From Flemingiibacterium sp045600005 (GTDB taxonomy: Bacteria > Bacillota > Clostridia > Oscillospirales > CAG-272), in NCBI GenBank assembly GCA_045600005.1, contig JAZRXB010000019.1, positions 1-9,740 of the forward strand: a stretch of 9,740 bases of DNA, given 5' to 3'. Shown piece after piece: positions 1 through 6,493 of this stretch. Both the position numbers and the translations under genes were made by a program. Each line of letters opens with the position of its first letter. Positions within the stretch are counted from its first letter, which is position 1. Below the pieces are notes generated by a model that worked only from the letters and a program-made list of their open reading frames with translations, ran no database searches and had not been told where the DNA came from.

Positions 1-341
1 AGTTCTACTTCATCGACACCCCGTCGAAGAACGTTTATCTCTACGACTACGATCACAGCACCGGCACGCCCGAAAACGAGCGTATTTTCGTCACGCTGAC
101 CGACGGCGGAATGCCGGACGGCATGTGCGTCCTGCCGGACGGACGGGTCTGCGTCGCGGAATGGGCGGGCGGAAAGGTATCGGTCTTCGATCCCGACGGG
201 TCGCTTTGCGACACCATTCTCGTTCCCGTGACCAACGTCTCCTCCTGCTGCCCGGTCGGAAACACGCTCTATATCACGACCGCCGTCTGCAATGGGAAGG
301 ACGAACCGACCGCCGGCGGGTTGTTCGCAGCCGAGCTGTAA
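1..341 (+). CDS. SMP-30/gluconolactonase/LRE-like protein, C-terminal fragment (5' end outside window)
   Basis: The reading frame is open from base 3 to a TAA at 339-341 and shows the last 112 residues of a six-bladed beta-propeller of the SMP-30/regucalcin/gluconolactonase family. Seen: an FYFIDTPSKNVYLYDYD blade, then the PDGM motif with Asp at visible residue 39 (bases 117-119), followed by DGRVCVAEWAGGKV and a VTNVSSC...NTLYITTA end. In characterised members the Asp of PDG is one of the divalent metal ligands at the centre of the propeller; the other ligands (Glu and Asn) would lie upstream, outside the window. The family includes lactonases acting on sugar lactones, and many members have untested substrates. 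No signal peptide can be judged because the N-terminus is missing. The gene ends just before the palindromic repeat array and shares the terminator at 500-538 with the convergent GH16 gene. The family is clear; the exact substrate cannot be told. Confidence 0.85.
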   Translation, partial: FYFIDTPSKNVYLYDYDHSTGTPENERIFVTLTDGGMPDGMCVLPDGRVCVAEWAGGKVSVFDPDGSLCDTILVPVTNVSSCCPVGNTLYITTAVCNGKDEPTAGGLFAAEL

Positions 342-342
342 A

Positions 343-483
343 TCCGATTATACCGTTCCGGTATAATCGGAGAGTTATACCGGAACGGCATAATCGGAGA
401 GTTATACCGTTCCGGCATAATCGGAGAGTTATGTCGTTCCGGCATAACCGGAGCAGTTATACCGTTCCGGCATGATCGGAACA
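343..483. repeat. Tandem array of 27-28 bp imperfect palindromic repeats (five units)
   Basis: Five adjacent units can be read at 345-373, 374-400, 401-427, 428-455 and 456-483; a degenerate sixth may start at 484. Each carries a TTATACCG / CGGYATAA inverted repeat around a 3-base centre, followed by a TCGGAGA-like linker. The first unit is a perfect palindrome with 13-bp arms (343-355 and 359-371) around TTC. In units 2-5 one arm differs by a single transition, so that RNA read from the minus strand keeps a G-U pair while plus-strand RNA has an A-C mismatch. In unit 2 the central triplet is inverted (GAA instead of TTC). Units 4 and 5 have drifted and gained one base. The array lies between two convergent genes. 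There is no unique spacer sequence, so it is not a CRISPR. Its function is unknown. Confidence 0.85.
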
Positions 484-499
484 GTCATGCCCGCATGAA

Positions 500-538
500 A
501 ACGGGACGGAGCCATGCGCTCCGTCCCGTTCTGTTTTT
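500..538. terminator. Bidirectional rho-independent terminator between the SMP-30-like and GH16 genes
   Basis: A perfect 13-bp stem, AACGGGACGGAGC (500-512) and its complement (518-530), closes a 5-base loop. On the plus strand it is followed by CTGTTTTT, which serves the SMP-30-like gene. On the minus strand it is followed by a run of four T, which serves the GH16 gene, whose stop codon (537-539) is only a few bases upstream of the stem. It marks the 3' end of the leftward operon. Confidence 0.85.
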
Positions 539-2189
539 AATCATAGAAGGTGACGATCTGTCCTTCCTTCTGATACAGTCTTACCCAGTCGACCATGTAA
601 TAGACCGGGAAGACCGTCGCGCTCGTCGGCGGGTCGACCTCTTTCGCGCCGACCAGCATACTGATGATGACGTACAGCTCCTTTTTCAGCTCATCGTCCA
701 TCGTGTGCGTATAGTAGGTCTTGCCGTCGAAGCGGAAGATCATCTGATTCTCGTCCCACTCAAAGGAATAGAGATGATAGTCGTCGCTGAGCGCCCCCTT
801 TTCCATCACATAGGAACGGTTGTTTACTACGCCGTCCAGCGCGGTGTGGACGCGCCCCTCCGCCTGCATCGCCGAGCTCGGCCACTTGTGGACGTTGGCG
901 CTCAGCGTGGTCTTGCTGCCGAACACCTCGAACACGTCGATCTCCGGCGCGATATCATACCCCAGTCCGCCCGAATTCAGCCACAGCGCGGGCCAGATCC
1001 CCTTGTTCAGCTCCGGCAGCTTCGCGTACATTTCGAGATAACCGTACCGGAAGGTCATATGCTTCTGCGTCTTGATGTGAGGCGAAGTCTCGTAGTCGTT
1101 CGGCGTATCGAGCTTTCTGCCGACGATGACCATGTTTCCGTCCTTCACATAGACGTTTTCGTCGGACATCTTCCGGACGACGATGCCGCCGTCATGTCCG
1201 TCGACCGTCGTGTCGCTGCCCATCCAGTTGTACGGATTCAGCGTATCGCCGTCGAATTCGTCGTTCCAGACAAGCGTGTAGCCGCCCTCCTTCGTGAGCG
1301 GAACGCCGCCTTTCAGCGCTCCGGTCTTCGTATAGCCGGTTTTCAGCTCGCCGGTCGTTTCAAAGAGCGCGGCAAGCTCCTTCACGGCTTCGGCGAGCGA
1401 CAGGTAACAGCCGCCCGTCAGCGTCAGCGAGCCGTTCTTTTCACTCACGCCGTACTGCTCCGGCGTTCCGTCAAAGGTCAGCGTGATCGTCTTCCCTTCC
1501 GCTTCTCCGGTGACGGCCGGAAGTCTGAAGCCGGTCGCTTCGTCGATCCGGGAAAGAAGTCCGTCGACCGCGAGCCGCACCGCCGGATTCAGATTCTCCG
1601 GCAGGACCACTGTAAAATTGCCGATATTTTCCCCGCCGACGGTGATTTCCCGGTATTCCTTCCGGTACACGTATTCGTATTCGTCCGGCAGAGGACCGGC
1701 CAGAAGAAGATCCTCAAACCAAGCGGCCGCTTCGGCGATCGCTTCGGGCGAGCCGCCGCAGAGCGCGATGTTCCCGCCGCCGATGCGGACGGCGAAATCG
1801 GCGCGGTTGTTCGCCCGCACGCCGATCAGCTCCTCCATGACCGCCTTGGAGATCGGACGGTTGGTCGCGCCGACGAGGATCTCATGCGCGTCGGTCGGCA
1901 GGGTGTCCTTACGACCGAGAAAATCGGTCATGATATCCGGCTCGACGCCGGTATGTGCCGTGACGGCGGCACGCACCGCGGCAGCGGTCTTCGCTTCCTG
2001 GGCAGACCCGGCGTCGGCGCGCACCACGCGATAGCCTTCCAGCCGTTCCGCCAGACCGGGAATGATGCCGACCGTTTCCGCGGCAGGCGGTTCCGTCCCG
2101 TCGGATGTTCCGCCGCAGCCGGCGAAGCCGGTCAGAAGCGTCAGGCAGAGAAGCAGCGCGGCCGCTCTGCGGATCCCGAAGTATCTCAT
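537..2189 (-). CDS. Secreted GH16-family glycoside hydrolase, lipoprotein (550 aa)
   Basis: Likely a surface-anchored endo-beta-glycanase of the GH16 (laminarinase/lichenase/agarase) group. Seen: a lipoprotein signal peptide, MRYFGIRR then a hydrophobic stretch and the lipobox GFAGC with the lipidated Cys at residue 25. Residues ~37-290 form an N-terminal region. Residues ~300-541 are the GH16 jelly roll with WNDEFDG (308-314), WPALWLN (399-405) and the catalytic signature E416-I-D418-V-F-E421; the first Glu is the expected nucleophile and the last the acid/base. The core is intact. The N-terminal region contains HEILVGATNRP (103-113), reminiscent of the alpha-glucuronidase/chitobiase-like N-terminal domains fused to many clostridial glycan proteins, and a second shorter, similar-looking segment at ~188-280. 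The ATG at 2189 is chosen because GAGGG lies six bases upstream and it gives a clean signal peptide; an ATG at 2204 overlapping the previous stop would add five residues. Last gene of the operon. Beta-1,3-glucan is only one possible substrate. Confidence 0.9.
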   Translation of the reverse strand: MRYFGIRRAAALLLCLTLLTGFAGCGGTSDGTEPPAAETVGIIPGLAERLEGYRVVRADAGSAQEAKTAAAVRAAVTAHTGVEPDIMTDFLGRKDTLPTDAHEILVGATNRPISKAVMEELIGVRANNRADFAVRIGGGNIALCGGSPEAIAEAAAWFEDLLLAGPLPDEYEYVYRKEYREITVGGENIGNFTVVLPENLNPAVRLAVDGLLSRIDEATGFRLPAVTGEAEGKTITLTFDGTPEQYGVSEKNGSLTLTGGCYLSLAEAVKELAALFETTGELKTGYTKTGALKGGVPLTKEGGYTLVWNDEFDGDTLNPYNWMGSDTTVDGHDGGIVVRKMSDENVYVKDGNMVIVGRKLDTPNDYETSPHIKTQKHMTFRYGYLEMYAKLPELNKGIWPALWLNSGGLGYDIAPEIDVFEVFGSKTTLSANVHKWPSSAMQAEGRVHTALDGVVNNRSYVMEKGALSDDYHLYSFEWDENQMIFRFDGKTYYTHTMDDELKKELYVIISMLVGAKEVDPPTSATVFPVYYMVDWVRLYQKEGQIVTFYD

Positions 2190-2200
2190 CCCTTTCCCTC

Positions 2201-3034
2201 TCATTCGACCGTGATGAGCCGCGCCGTTCCGATGCCGGTGACGTACTGCGGCAGCGTATCCGTGACCATACTTTCCCAGTCGTAGTGCAGATGACCGGCG
2301 AAAACGGCTTTGATGAGCGGTTCGGATTTGATGTAGGCAAAGGCTTCCTTCGTGACGCCGTCCGCCTTCTGCTGGCGATAGCGGTAGTCGTCGTAGCCGG
2401 TGATCAGCTCGTCCGGCGCGGCGGTGAGATACGCGCTCGACGCGCGCGTCATGCAGTGCTCGAACAGCTTCTGCTCGTAGAGCGGATTGTGCATGAACAG
2501 CAGGATCGGCAGACCGCGCCCGGCCTCCCGTTTCAGCGAGTCGAGCTGCGGACGGTCGAAGCGGTAGTAGCCGTCGTCGATGCCGACGAGATTCACGCCG
2601 TTCACGACGCGGGAGCTGAACCGGATATCGTTCCGGAAGCACGCCTGCACCTTAGCAAGGCTCTGTTCACGGTAGGCTTCGTCCTCGAACGCTTCGCCGA
2701 CATACAGGCTGAACTCGTGATTGCCTGCGATGAAAAAGCAGTCGTTTTCGTCGGCGAATTTCTTCGCGCGGTCAAGATTCGCCGCGGACACGAAGTCAAT
2801 CAGGTCGCCGGTGTGGCAGAGCAGCGCGTTTTCCTTCTTTGCCAGCGCAAGCTCGTCCGCGAAATATTCCTCCGCATGGGCGAAGCTGCGGTAACGTCCT
2901 TCGGCGAGCTTTCTCTTGCGCTCGTCGTCGCGTTCGTCGGCAAAGGCGAGATGGGTGTCGCTGATATGAAGCAGCTTGAACGGCGCGGACGCGCCGAGCT
3001 TCAGCGGAGTGGTGACGATGTTTTTCAGACTCAT
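2201..3034 (-). CDS. Calcineurin-like metallophosphoesterase, cytoplasmic (277 aa)
   Basis: A binuclear-metal phosphoesterase of the calcineurin-like superfamily, which includes phosphodiesterases, phosphomonoesterases and nucleotidases. All five metal/active-site blocks are visible in order: ISDTHL with D26 and H28, TGDLID with D77, GNHE with N105 and H106, MHNP with H182, and AGHLHYD with H248 and H250. It should therefore be catalytically competent. There is no signal peptide or membrane segment, so it acts in the cytoplasm, unlike the genes on either side. The ATG at 3034-3032 overlaps the TGA of the YfhO gene (ATGA), with AGGAG about 9 bases upstream, which suggests translational coupling. 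Its stop (2203-2201) again overlaps or nearly touches the GH16 start. The substrate cannot be deduced; cyclic nucleotides, nucleotide-sugar or lipid-linked phosphates are all open. Confidence 0.92.
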   Translation of the reverse strand: MSLKNIVTTPLKLGASAPFKLLHISDTHLAFADERDDERKRKLAEGRYRSFAHAEEYFADELALAKKENALLCHTGDLIDFVSAANLDRAKKFADENDCFFIAGNHEFSLYVGEAFEDEAYREQSLAKVQACFRNDIRFSSRVVNGVNLVGIDDGYYRFDRPQLDSLKREAGRGLPILLFMHNPLYEQKLFEHCMTRASSAYLTAAPDELITGYDDYRYRQQKADGVTKEAFAYIKSEPLIKAVFAGHLHYDWESMVTDTLPQYVTGIGTARLITVE

Positions 3035-5955
3035 GATTCTTTTTCTCCTGTCGTGGATGTCTCAGATGTCGTGGATTCGCCGGACGGCGTTTCGTCCGGG
3101 TCCGTAAGCGGCGCGTCCGGCGATGCGGGGGAAGCGTCGGGAACGGGCGCTTTGAGGCGCTTCTGTTTCATCAGAGCGTCGAGCGACCAGATGAGAATGA
3201 ACAGCCCGAGCGACGCCGACGCGATCGCAATGCCATAACGCACGCACGCGGGGTCATAGTCCAGCACGAGCGTATGCCCGCCCGGCGTCAGCGTGACCGC
3301 CGTGAGCGCGCCGAGCGTCTCGAAGGTCTCGCATTCCTCACCGTCGGCAAAGACCCGCCAGCCCTTGTCGTAAGGGATGGTCAGAAGCAGGTTCGTCCGA
3401 TCCTCCGGAACGGCGATGCTTCCTTCAAAGTGCGAATCGGTGAAGCGATCGATCCCGTATCCGCCCTTCTGCAATTCCTTCATTGTTTCGGCGAACAGCT
3501 CCTCGTCGAGATACCAGAAGTAATTCACGCCGTTGGCGATATAGACCTCCTCGTTCGTCACGGACAGCGAGACGATCAGCTCCTCGCCCTCCGGCTGCTT
3601 TCCGAGCGACACGATGCGGCAGGTCTCGTTCGTAAAATATTCGGAAAGGTCCGAGCCGTTGACCTTGAGCTTCGCGTCGCGCGGATATTCGCTCGGGAAA
3701 TAGGCGAAGATCTCCTCGCCGTTGACCGGCGTGAAGGTGAAGAGCAGTTTTCCCGCGCGGTTCGCGTTGGTCTTGTAATATTTCTTGTGACCGGTCACGT
3801 AGGAGATCTCCAGATTCTCGGTATCCGGCTTGATGTTCTTATATGGCTTGAAGATCTCGAGCTTCGTGTCGCTGCCGAGCATTTCCGTGACGAGCGCGTT
3901 CATTAAGTCGAACGGAGAAGCATAGTCCTCCATGTCGAATTCCGAAAGATCGGCGGTCATATAGCCGAGCGACTGCGCGTAAAGGTTCTGATAGCAGCGC
4001 GTCATATGCTCCTCGTCGGCAAAGATCGGCTCTCCCCAGACGTCGTTCAGCGTCACCGTGTCAAGCGTCAGCAGGTACTTGATACCGAGCAGACTGTCGG
4101 AGACCGGCGTTCCGCCGAGATACTTCGACCAGTGGGACTTGGACGAGTAGCCCATCCGACGCAAGAATTCGATCTGCTTTGCGTTGAGCGTCGAGGTCGA
4201 GTTCGACAGACCGCGGAGGTTCAGCATGAAGTTGTCGTTGGTCTTGCGATGCTCGGTCTTCTCGGCGCGGTAGAACGACGTGTCGTTTTCGTTCATCCAG
4301 TCGGCGGCGGGCTTCCAGACGTTCTGGAAATTGACGTAGGACGCGCGCGAGCTGTAATGCACGTCGTTGTCCAGCTCGATCGTCTCGGCAAGACCGTTCA
4401 GGAACAGCTCAAACAGGACGACGGAACACAGAATGCGCGAGATCGAACCGTCGAGCCAGCGCTTCTGACAGCCCGACAGCAGGATCATATACGCCGCGAT
4501 GAACCCAAGCGAAACCCAGACGGTCAGCATCTGCACGTTGTCATATTCGAGCTTCTGCAAAATACAGACGAGCAGTCCCAGCACCGCGCCCACGCCCAGC
4601 CAGACCTTCGTGTCGAGCGCTTCGATGTGTTCGAACACCAGATACGCCGCGACGATCATGACAAAGCAGAACATGAAGCTGTAACGATAGTTGAGCCAGT
4701 TCGGGCGCTGGAAACCATGCCACACAAGGTCGATGGTCGAGCCGTTGAAGCTGAAAGCGAAGAAGCCGATCAGCGCCCCATACGCGATCTTTTTGCGCGG
4801 CGGGATCTCCTTCACCATGAAGAAGACCGGGAGCAGAATGGTCGTCAGCAGACCGGAGAAGACGAAGGGCCAGCCCTCCGGACGGACCGTGTCGTAGGAC
4901 GCCGGGAACATCTTCGACAGAAGATCGAGAAAATCGAATTTCTGATCGAAGCTGAAATTCGGCTTGCTGAACGTCGTTTTGCCGAAGGTCAGCGCATAAT
5001 AGGCGGGAAAAATGATGATGCACGCCATACCGACCGCCAGCAGCGAGAACAGCGCGATGCGTCCGAGGGATTTGATAAAGTGCGCGCGCTCGCCGAGCGG
5101 ATTGCGCTCTTCCTTCGTGCAGACGCAATAATAGAAGAAGAAATACGCCGCCACGCCGATGCAGACCATGTAGCCGATGTAGAAGTTCGAGATGCAGGCG
5201 ACCGTCAGCGTGATCACATACAGCTTATAGCGTCCCCGTTTGATCAGCTCCTCCACGCCGAGCAGGATGAGCGGGAAGAACAGCACGCAGTCGAACCACA
5301 TCGTGTTGTGCTGCATGACGACGGCATACGAGGTCAGCGCGTACATACACGAAAAGATGATCTCATTGATCGGCTTTGTCGGATGCGACTTGTGAAGGTA
5401 GACGCACATATTCATGCCCGACAGTCCGCATTTCAGGAGCAGGATGCAGAACAGCGACTCCGTGATACAGCCTTCGGGGAACAGCGCGACAAGAAAGGTG
5501 AACGGACTTGCCAGATAATAGGCGACGATGCCGAGGAACTCCCCGCCCAGCGCACGCTCAAAGGAGTAGAGGATCCCCTGTTCTCCGCGCAGGATATCGC
5601 GCATGGCTTCAAAGAAATAGACGTACTGCCCGTTCAGATCGAGGACCAGCACCGAGCTTTTTCCGAACGGCCAGACCTCCATCGCAAAGTAAATCAGCGC
5701 CATGATAAGAACCGGGAACAGGAACGCGAGCCAGATGTGCCGCATTCCTTCAAACGGCTTCATGAGCCGTGCAAGCGGCGCAGGGCAGACGAGCCTTTTT
5801 CTGACAGACGGCTCCGCCGGAGAGACCGCCGCGCCGTCGGTTATATTACTGTCAGCTGAGATGCTGTCGGCTGAGATGCCGTCGGCGGCTGCCGGAGATT
5901 CGGCGGCGGTCAGCGCGTCGTCCTCCGGCGCGGAGCCGTTTGTAAGATCACTCAT
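3031..5955 (-). CDS. YfhO-family polytopic membrane protein, GT-C-type (974 aa)
   Basis: A large membrane protein of the YfhO family. In B. subtilis YfhO is needed, with the lipid-linked sugar synthase CsbB, for glycosylation of lipoteichoic acid, and such proteins are viewed as GT-C glycosyltransferases using undecaprenyl-phosphate sugars on the outer face. Seen: residues 1-70 are a hydrophilic Ala/Asp/Ser-rich leader containing ISADS twice. A first membrane helix spans ~74-92, then the conserved LVLDLNGQYVYFF loop with D106, the expected catalytic-type Asp. About a dozen further helices run to ~522, including SNFYIGYM (256-263) and PNWLNYRYSF (418-427). Residues ~525-900 are an extracytoplasmic domain ending in PYDKGWRVFADGEE (861-874). 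A last helix spans ~906-928, with a Ser/Thr/Glu/Pro-rich cytoplasmic tail. The ATG at 5955 has AGGAGGTG upstream and overlaps the DUF951 gene by 8 bases. The transferred sugar and acceptor are unknown. No CsbB-like gene is in the window. Confidence 0.9.
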   Translation of the reverse strand: MSDLTNGSAPEDDALTAAESPAAADGISADSISADSNITDGAAVSPAEPSVRKRLVCPAPLARLMKPFEGMRHIWLAFLFPVLIMALIYFAMEVWPFGKSSVLVLDLNGQYVYFFEAMRDILRGEQGILYSFERALGGEFLGIVAYYLASPFTFLVALFPEGCITESLFCILLLKCGLSGMNMCVYLHKSHPTKPINEIIFSCMYALTSYAVVMQHNTMWFDCVLFFPLILLGVEELIKRGRYKLYVITLTVACISNFYIGYMVCIGVAAYFFFYYCVCTKEERNPLGERAHFIKSLGRIALFSLLAVGMACIIIFPAYYALTFGKTTFSKPNFSFDQKFDFLDLLSKMFPASYDTVRPEGWPFVFSGLLTTILLPVFFMVKEIPPRKKIAYGALIGFFAFSFNGSTIDLVWHGFQRPNWLNYRYSFMFCFVMIVAAYLVFEHIEALDTKVWLGVGAVLGLLVCILQKLEYDNVQMLTVWVSLGFIAAYMILLSGCQKRWLDGSISRILCSVVLFELFLNGLAETIELDNDVHYSSRASYVNFQNVWKPAADWMNENDTSFYRAEKTEHRKTNDNFMLNLRGLSNSTSTLNAKQIEFLRRMGYSSKSHWSKYLGGTPVSDSLLGIKYLLTLDTVTLNDVWGEPIFADEEHMTRCYQNLYAQSLGYMTADLSEFDMEDYASPFDLMNALVTEMLGSDTKLEIFKPYKNIKPDTENLEISYVTGHKKYYKTNANRAGKLLFTFTPVNGEEIFAYFPSEYPRDAKLKVNGSDLSEYFTNETCRIVSLGKQPEGEELIVSLSVTNEEVYIANGVNYFWYLDEELFAETMKELQKGGYGIDRFTDSHFEGSIAVPEDRTNLLLTIPYDKGWRVFADGEECETFETLGALTAVTLTPGGHTLVLDYDPACVRYGIAIASASLGLFILIWSLDALMKQKRLKAPVPDASPASPDAPLTDPDETPSGESTTSETSTTGEKES
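5849..5886 (-). repeat. 15-bp direct repeat inside the YfhO N-terminal leader
   Basis: Two 15-bp copies, CTGTCRGCTGAGATG at 5849-5863 and 5864-5878, differ at one base and are followed by a partial third copy at 5879-5886. They encode the repeated ISADS peptide in the hydrophilic N-terminal leader of the YfhO-like protein and keep the frame (5 codons), so copy number can change without breaking the gene. Confidence 0.8.
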
Positions 5956-6160
5956 GTTCGGACACCTCCTGTATGATTCGCTTTATGTTTTTTTCCAGTC
6001 TGATGCGCGGCAGCGTCAGATCGCGCCCGCAGGATTCACAGACGATCCGCACATCGCTCCCGACGCGGAGCACGCGGAAACGGTTGTTTCCCGCTCCGCA
6101 CGGATGCGGCTTTTTCATTTCGAGCAGATCGCCCGCATGAAGCTGCAGAATATTCGGCAT
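5948..6160 (-). CDS. DUF951 family small protein (70 aa)
   Basis: A small conserved Firmicutes protein of the DUF951 family (B. subtilis YyzM). Seen: the family core GDLLEMKKPHPCG (residues 10-22), then FRVLRVGSDVRI and CESCGRDLTLPR, then a basic helix RLEKNIKRIIQEV. Cys21, Cys41 and Cys44 form a partial zinc-ribbon pattern, with His19 a possible fourth ligand. The basic, compact make-up would fit nucleic-acid binding, but no function is established. The ATG at 6160 has GGAAGGAGGAAG just upstream and matches the family's usual ~65-70 residues; the longer open frame upstream runs through the promoter and is rejected. In B. subtilis yyzM lies near rpsF-ssb-rpsR, so this context is conserved. 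It is the first gene of the leftward operon and overlaps the YfhO gene by 8 bases. Confidence 0.9.
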   Translation of the reverse strand: MPNILQLHAGDLLEMKKPHPCGAGNNRFRVLRVGSDVRIVCESCGRDLTLPRIRLEKNIKRIIQEVSEHE

Positions 6161-6199
6161 CGCGCTTCCTCCTTCCGTGGAGACAGATATGATTGTATT

Positions 6200-6228
6200 A
6201 TTATACCACATTTTTCCCGGTTTGTATA
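6200..6228 (-). promoter_or_regulatory. Promoter of the DUF951-yfhO-phosphoesterase-GH16 operon
   Basis: Read on the minus strand, TATAAT (6205-6200) is preceded by TGG, giving the extended -10 TGnTATAAT, and a weak -35 TATACA (6228-6223) lies 17 bases upstream. Transcription would start near 6193, leaving a leader of roughly 30 bases to the DUF951 ATG with its strong ribosome binding site. No other promoter of this quality was noticed in the overlapping genes downstream, so this is probably the main start for all four. Confidence 0.75.
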
Positions 6229-6342
6229 TAGAGGAACGGAAAATTTTCCTCCGTCTTTTCCCTCGCGCCGCACAGCACGCCGTGAACCGGCAGAATGTAC
6301 AGAATTCCCGCGGAACAGGAATGAAATATCGTCGCTTTGTTC

Positions 6343-6371
6343 TTGACAAACGCAGAAAATTATGCTATAAT
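6343..6371 (+). promoter_or_regulatory. Promoter of rpsF-ssb-rpsR
   Basis: A perfect -35 TTGACA (6343-6348) and perfect -10 TATAAT (6366-6371) are separated by 17 bases, and the -10 is also extended (TGCTATAAT). This is a textbook strong sigma-A promoter, as expected for ribosomal protein genes. Transcription should start near 6378, giving a leader of about 115 bases. Confidence 0.93.
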
Positions 6372-6378
6372 AATGAAT

Positions 6379-6493
6379 CGGTATAGGATTTTCATGGCTT
6401 TCGCTTCACGGTGAAAATCATGTGTCCTCTCCTTACCGGCTGCAAATATTCTTCATACAGCCGGGCTTATGTCCATGAGGAGGTGTAACTGTA
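6379..6493 (+). promoter_or_regulatory. Structured rpsF leader; candidate S6:S18 autoregulatory RNA
   Basis: The leader of the S6-SSB-S18 mRNA contains two clear hairpins. The first has perfect 8-bp arms GATTTTCA (6387-6394) and TGAAAATC (6412-6419). The second has perfect 7-bp arms CCGGCTG (6436-6442) and CAGCCGG (6458-6464) around a 15-base AU-rich loop, and its 3' side carries a CCG (6461-6463) shortly before the start. In many bacteria the S6:S18 complex binds a leader RNA holding a conserved CCG that mimics its 16S rRNA site and represses translation. A TCCTC at 6425-6429 could also pair with GAGGA (6477-6481) in the rpsF Shine-Dalgarno. Assignment to the known S6:S18 motif is inference from position and these features. 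Confidence 0.6.

Noticed and set aside
125..475. Protein with 9-residue repeats read through the repeat array
   Set aside because: It is out of frame with the SMP-30-like gene and Arg-rich; the repeat of 27 bases only makes an apparent peptide repeat.
343..483. CRISPR array
   Set aside because: Units are directly adjacent with no unique spacers, are palindromic throughout, and no cas gene is nearby.
495..2285. Long plus-strand open frame of 596 codons
   Set aside because: Antisense to the GH16 gene; Arg/Val/His-rich translation without domains, as expected opposite a GC-rich gene.
537..2642. A 701-residue frame extending the GH16 protein upstream
   Set aside because: The first 151 residues lie inside the metallophosphoesterase gene on the same strand in another frame and look Arg-rich; the lipoprotein signal peptide and ribosome binding site fix the start at 2189.
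2105..3238. Plus-strand open frame of 377 codons
   Set aside because: Antisense to the metallophosphoesterase and its junctions; the minus-strand protein has all catalytic motifs.
4006..5859. Long plus-strand open frame of 617 codons
   Set aside because: Antisense to the YfhO gene; composition dominated by Arg, Glu, Asp and His with no membrane or enzyme motifs.
5948..6349. A 133-residue version of the DUF951 protein
   Set aside because: The extra 63 residues run through the extended -10 promoter; the family is ~65-70 residues long and the ATG at 6160 has a strong ribosome binding site.
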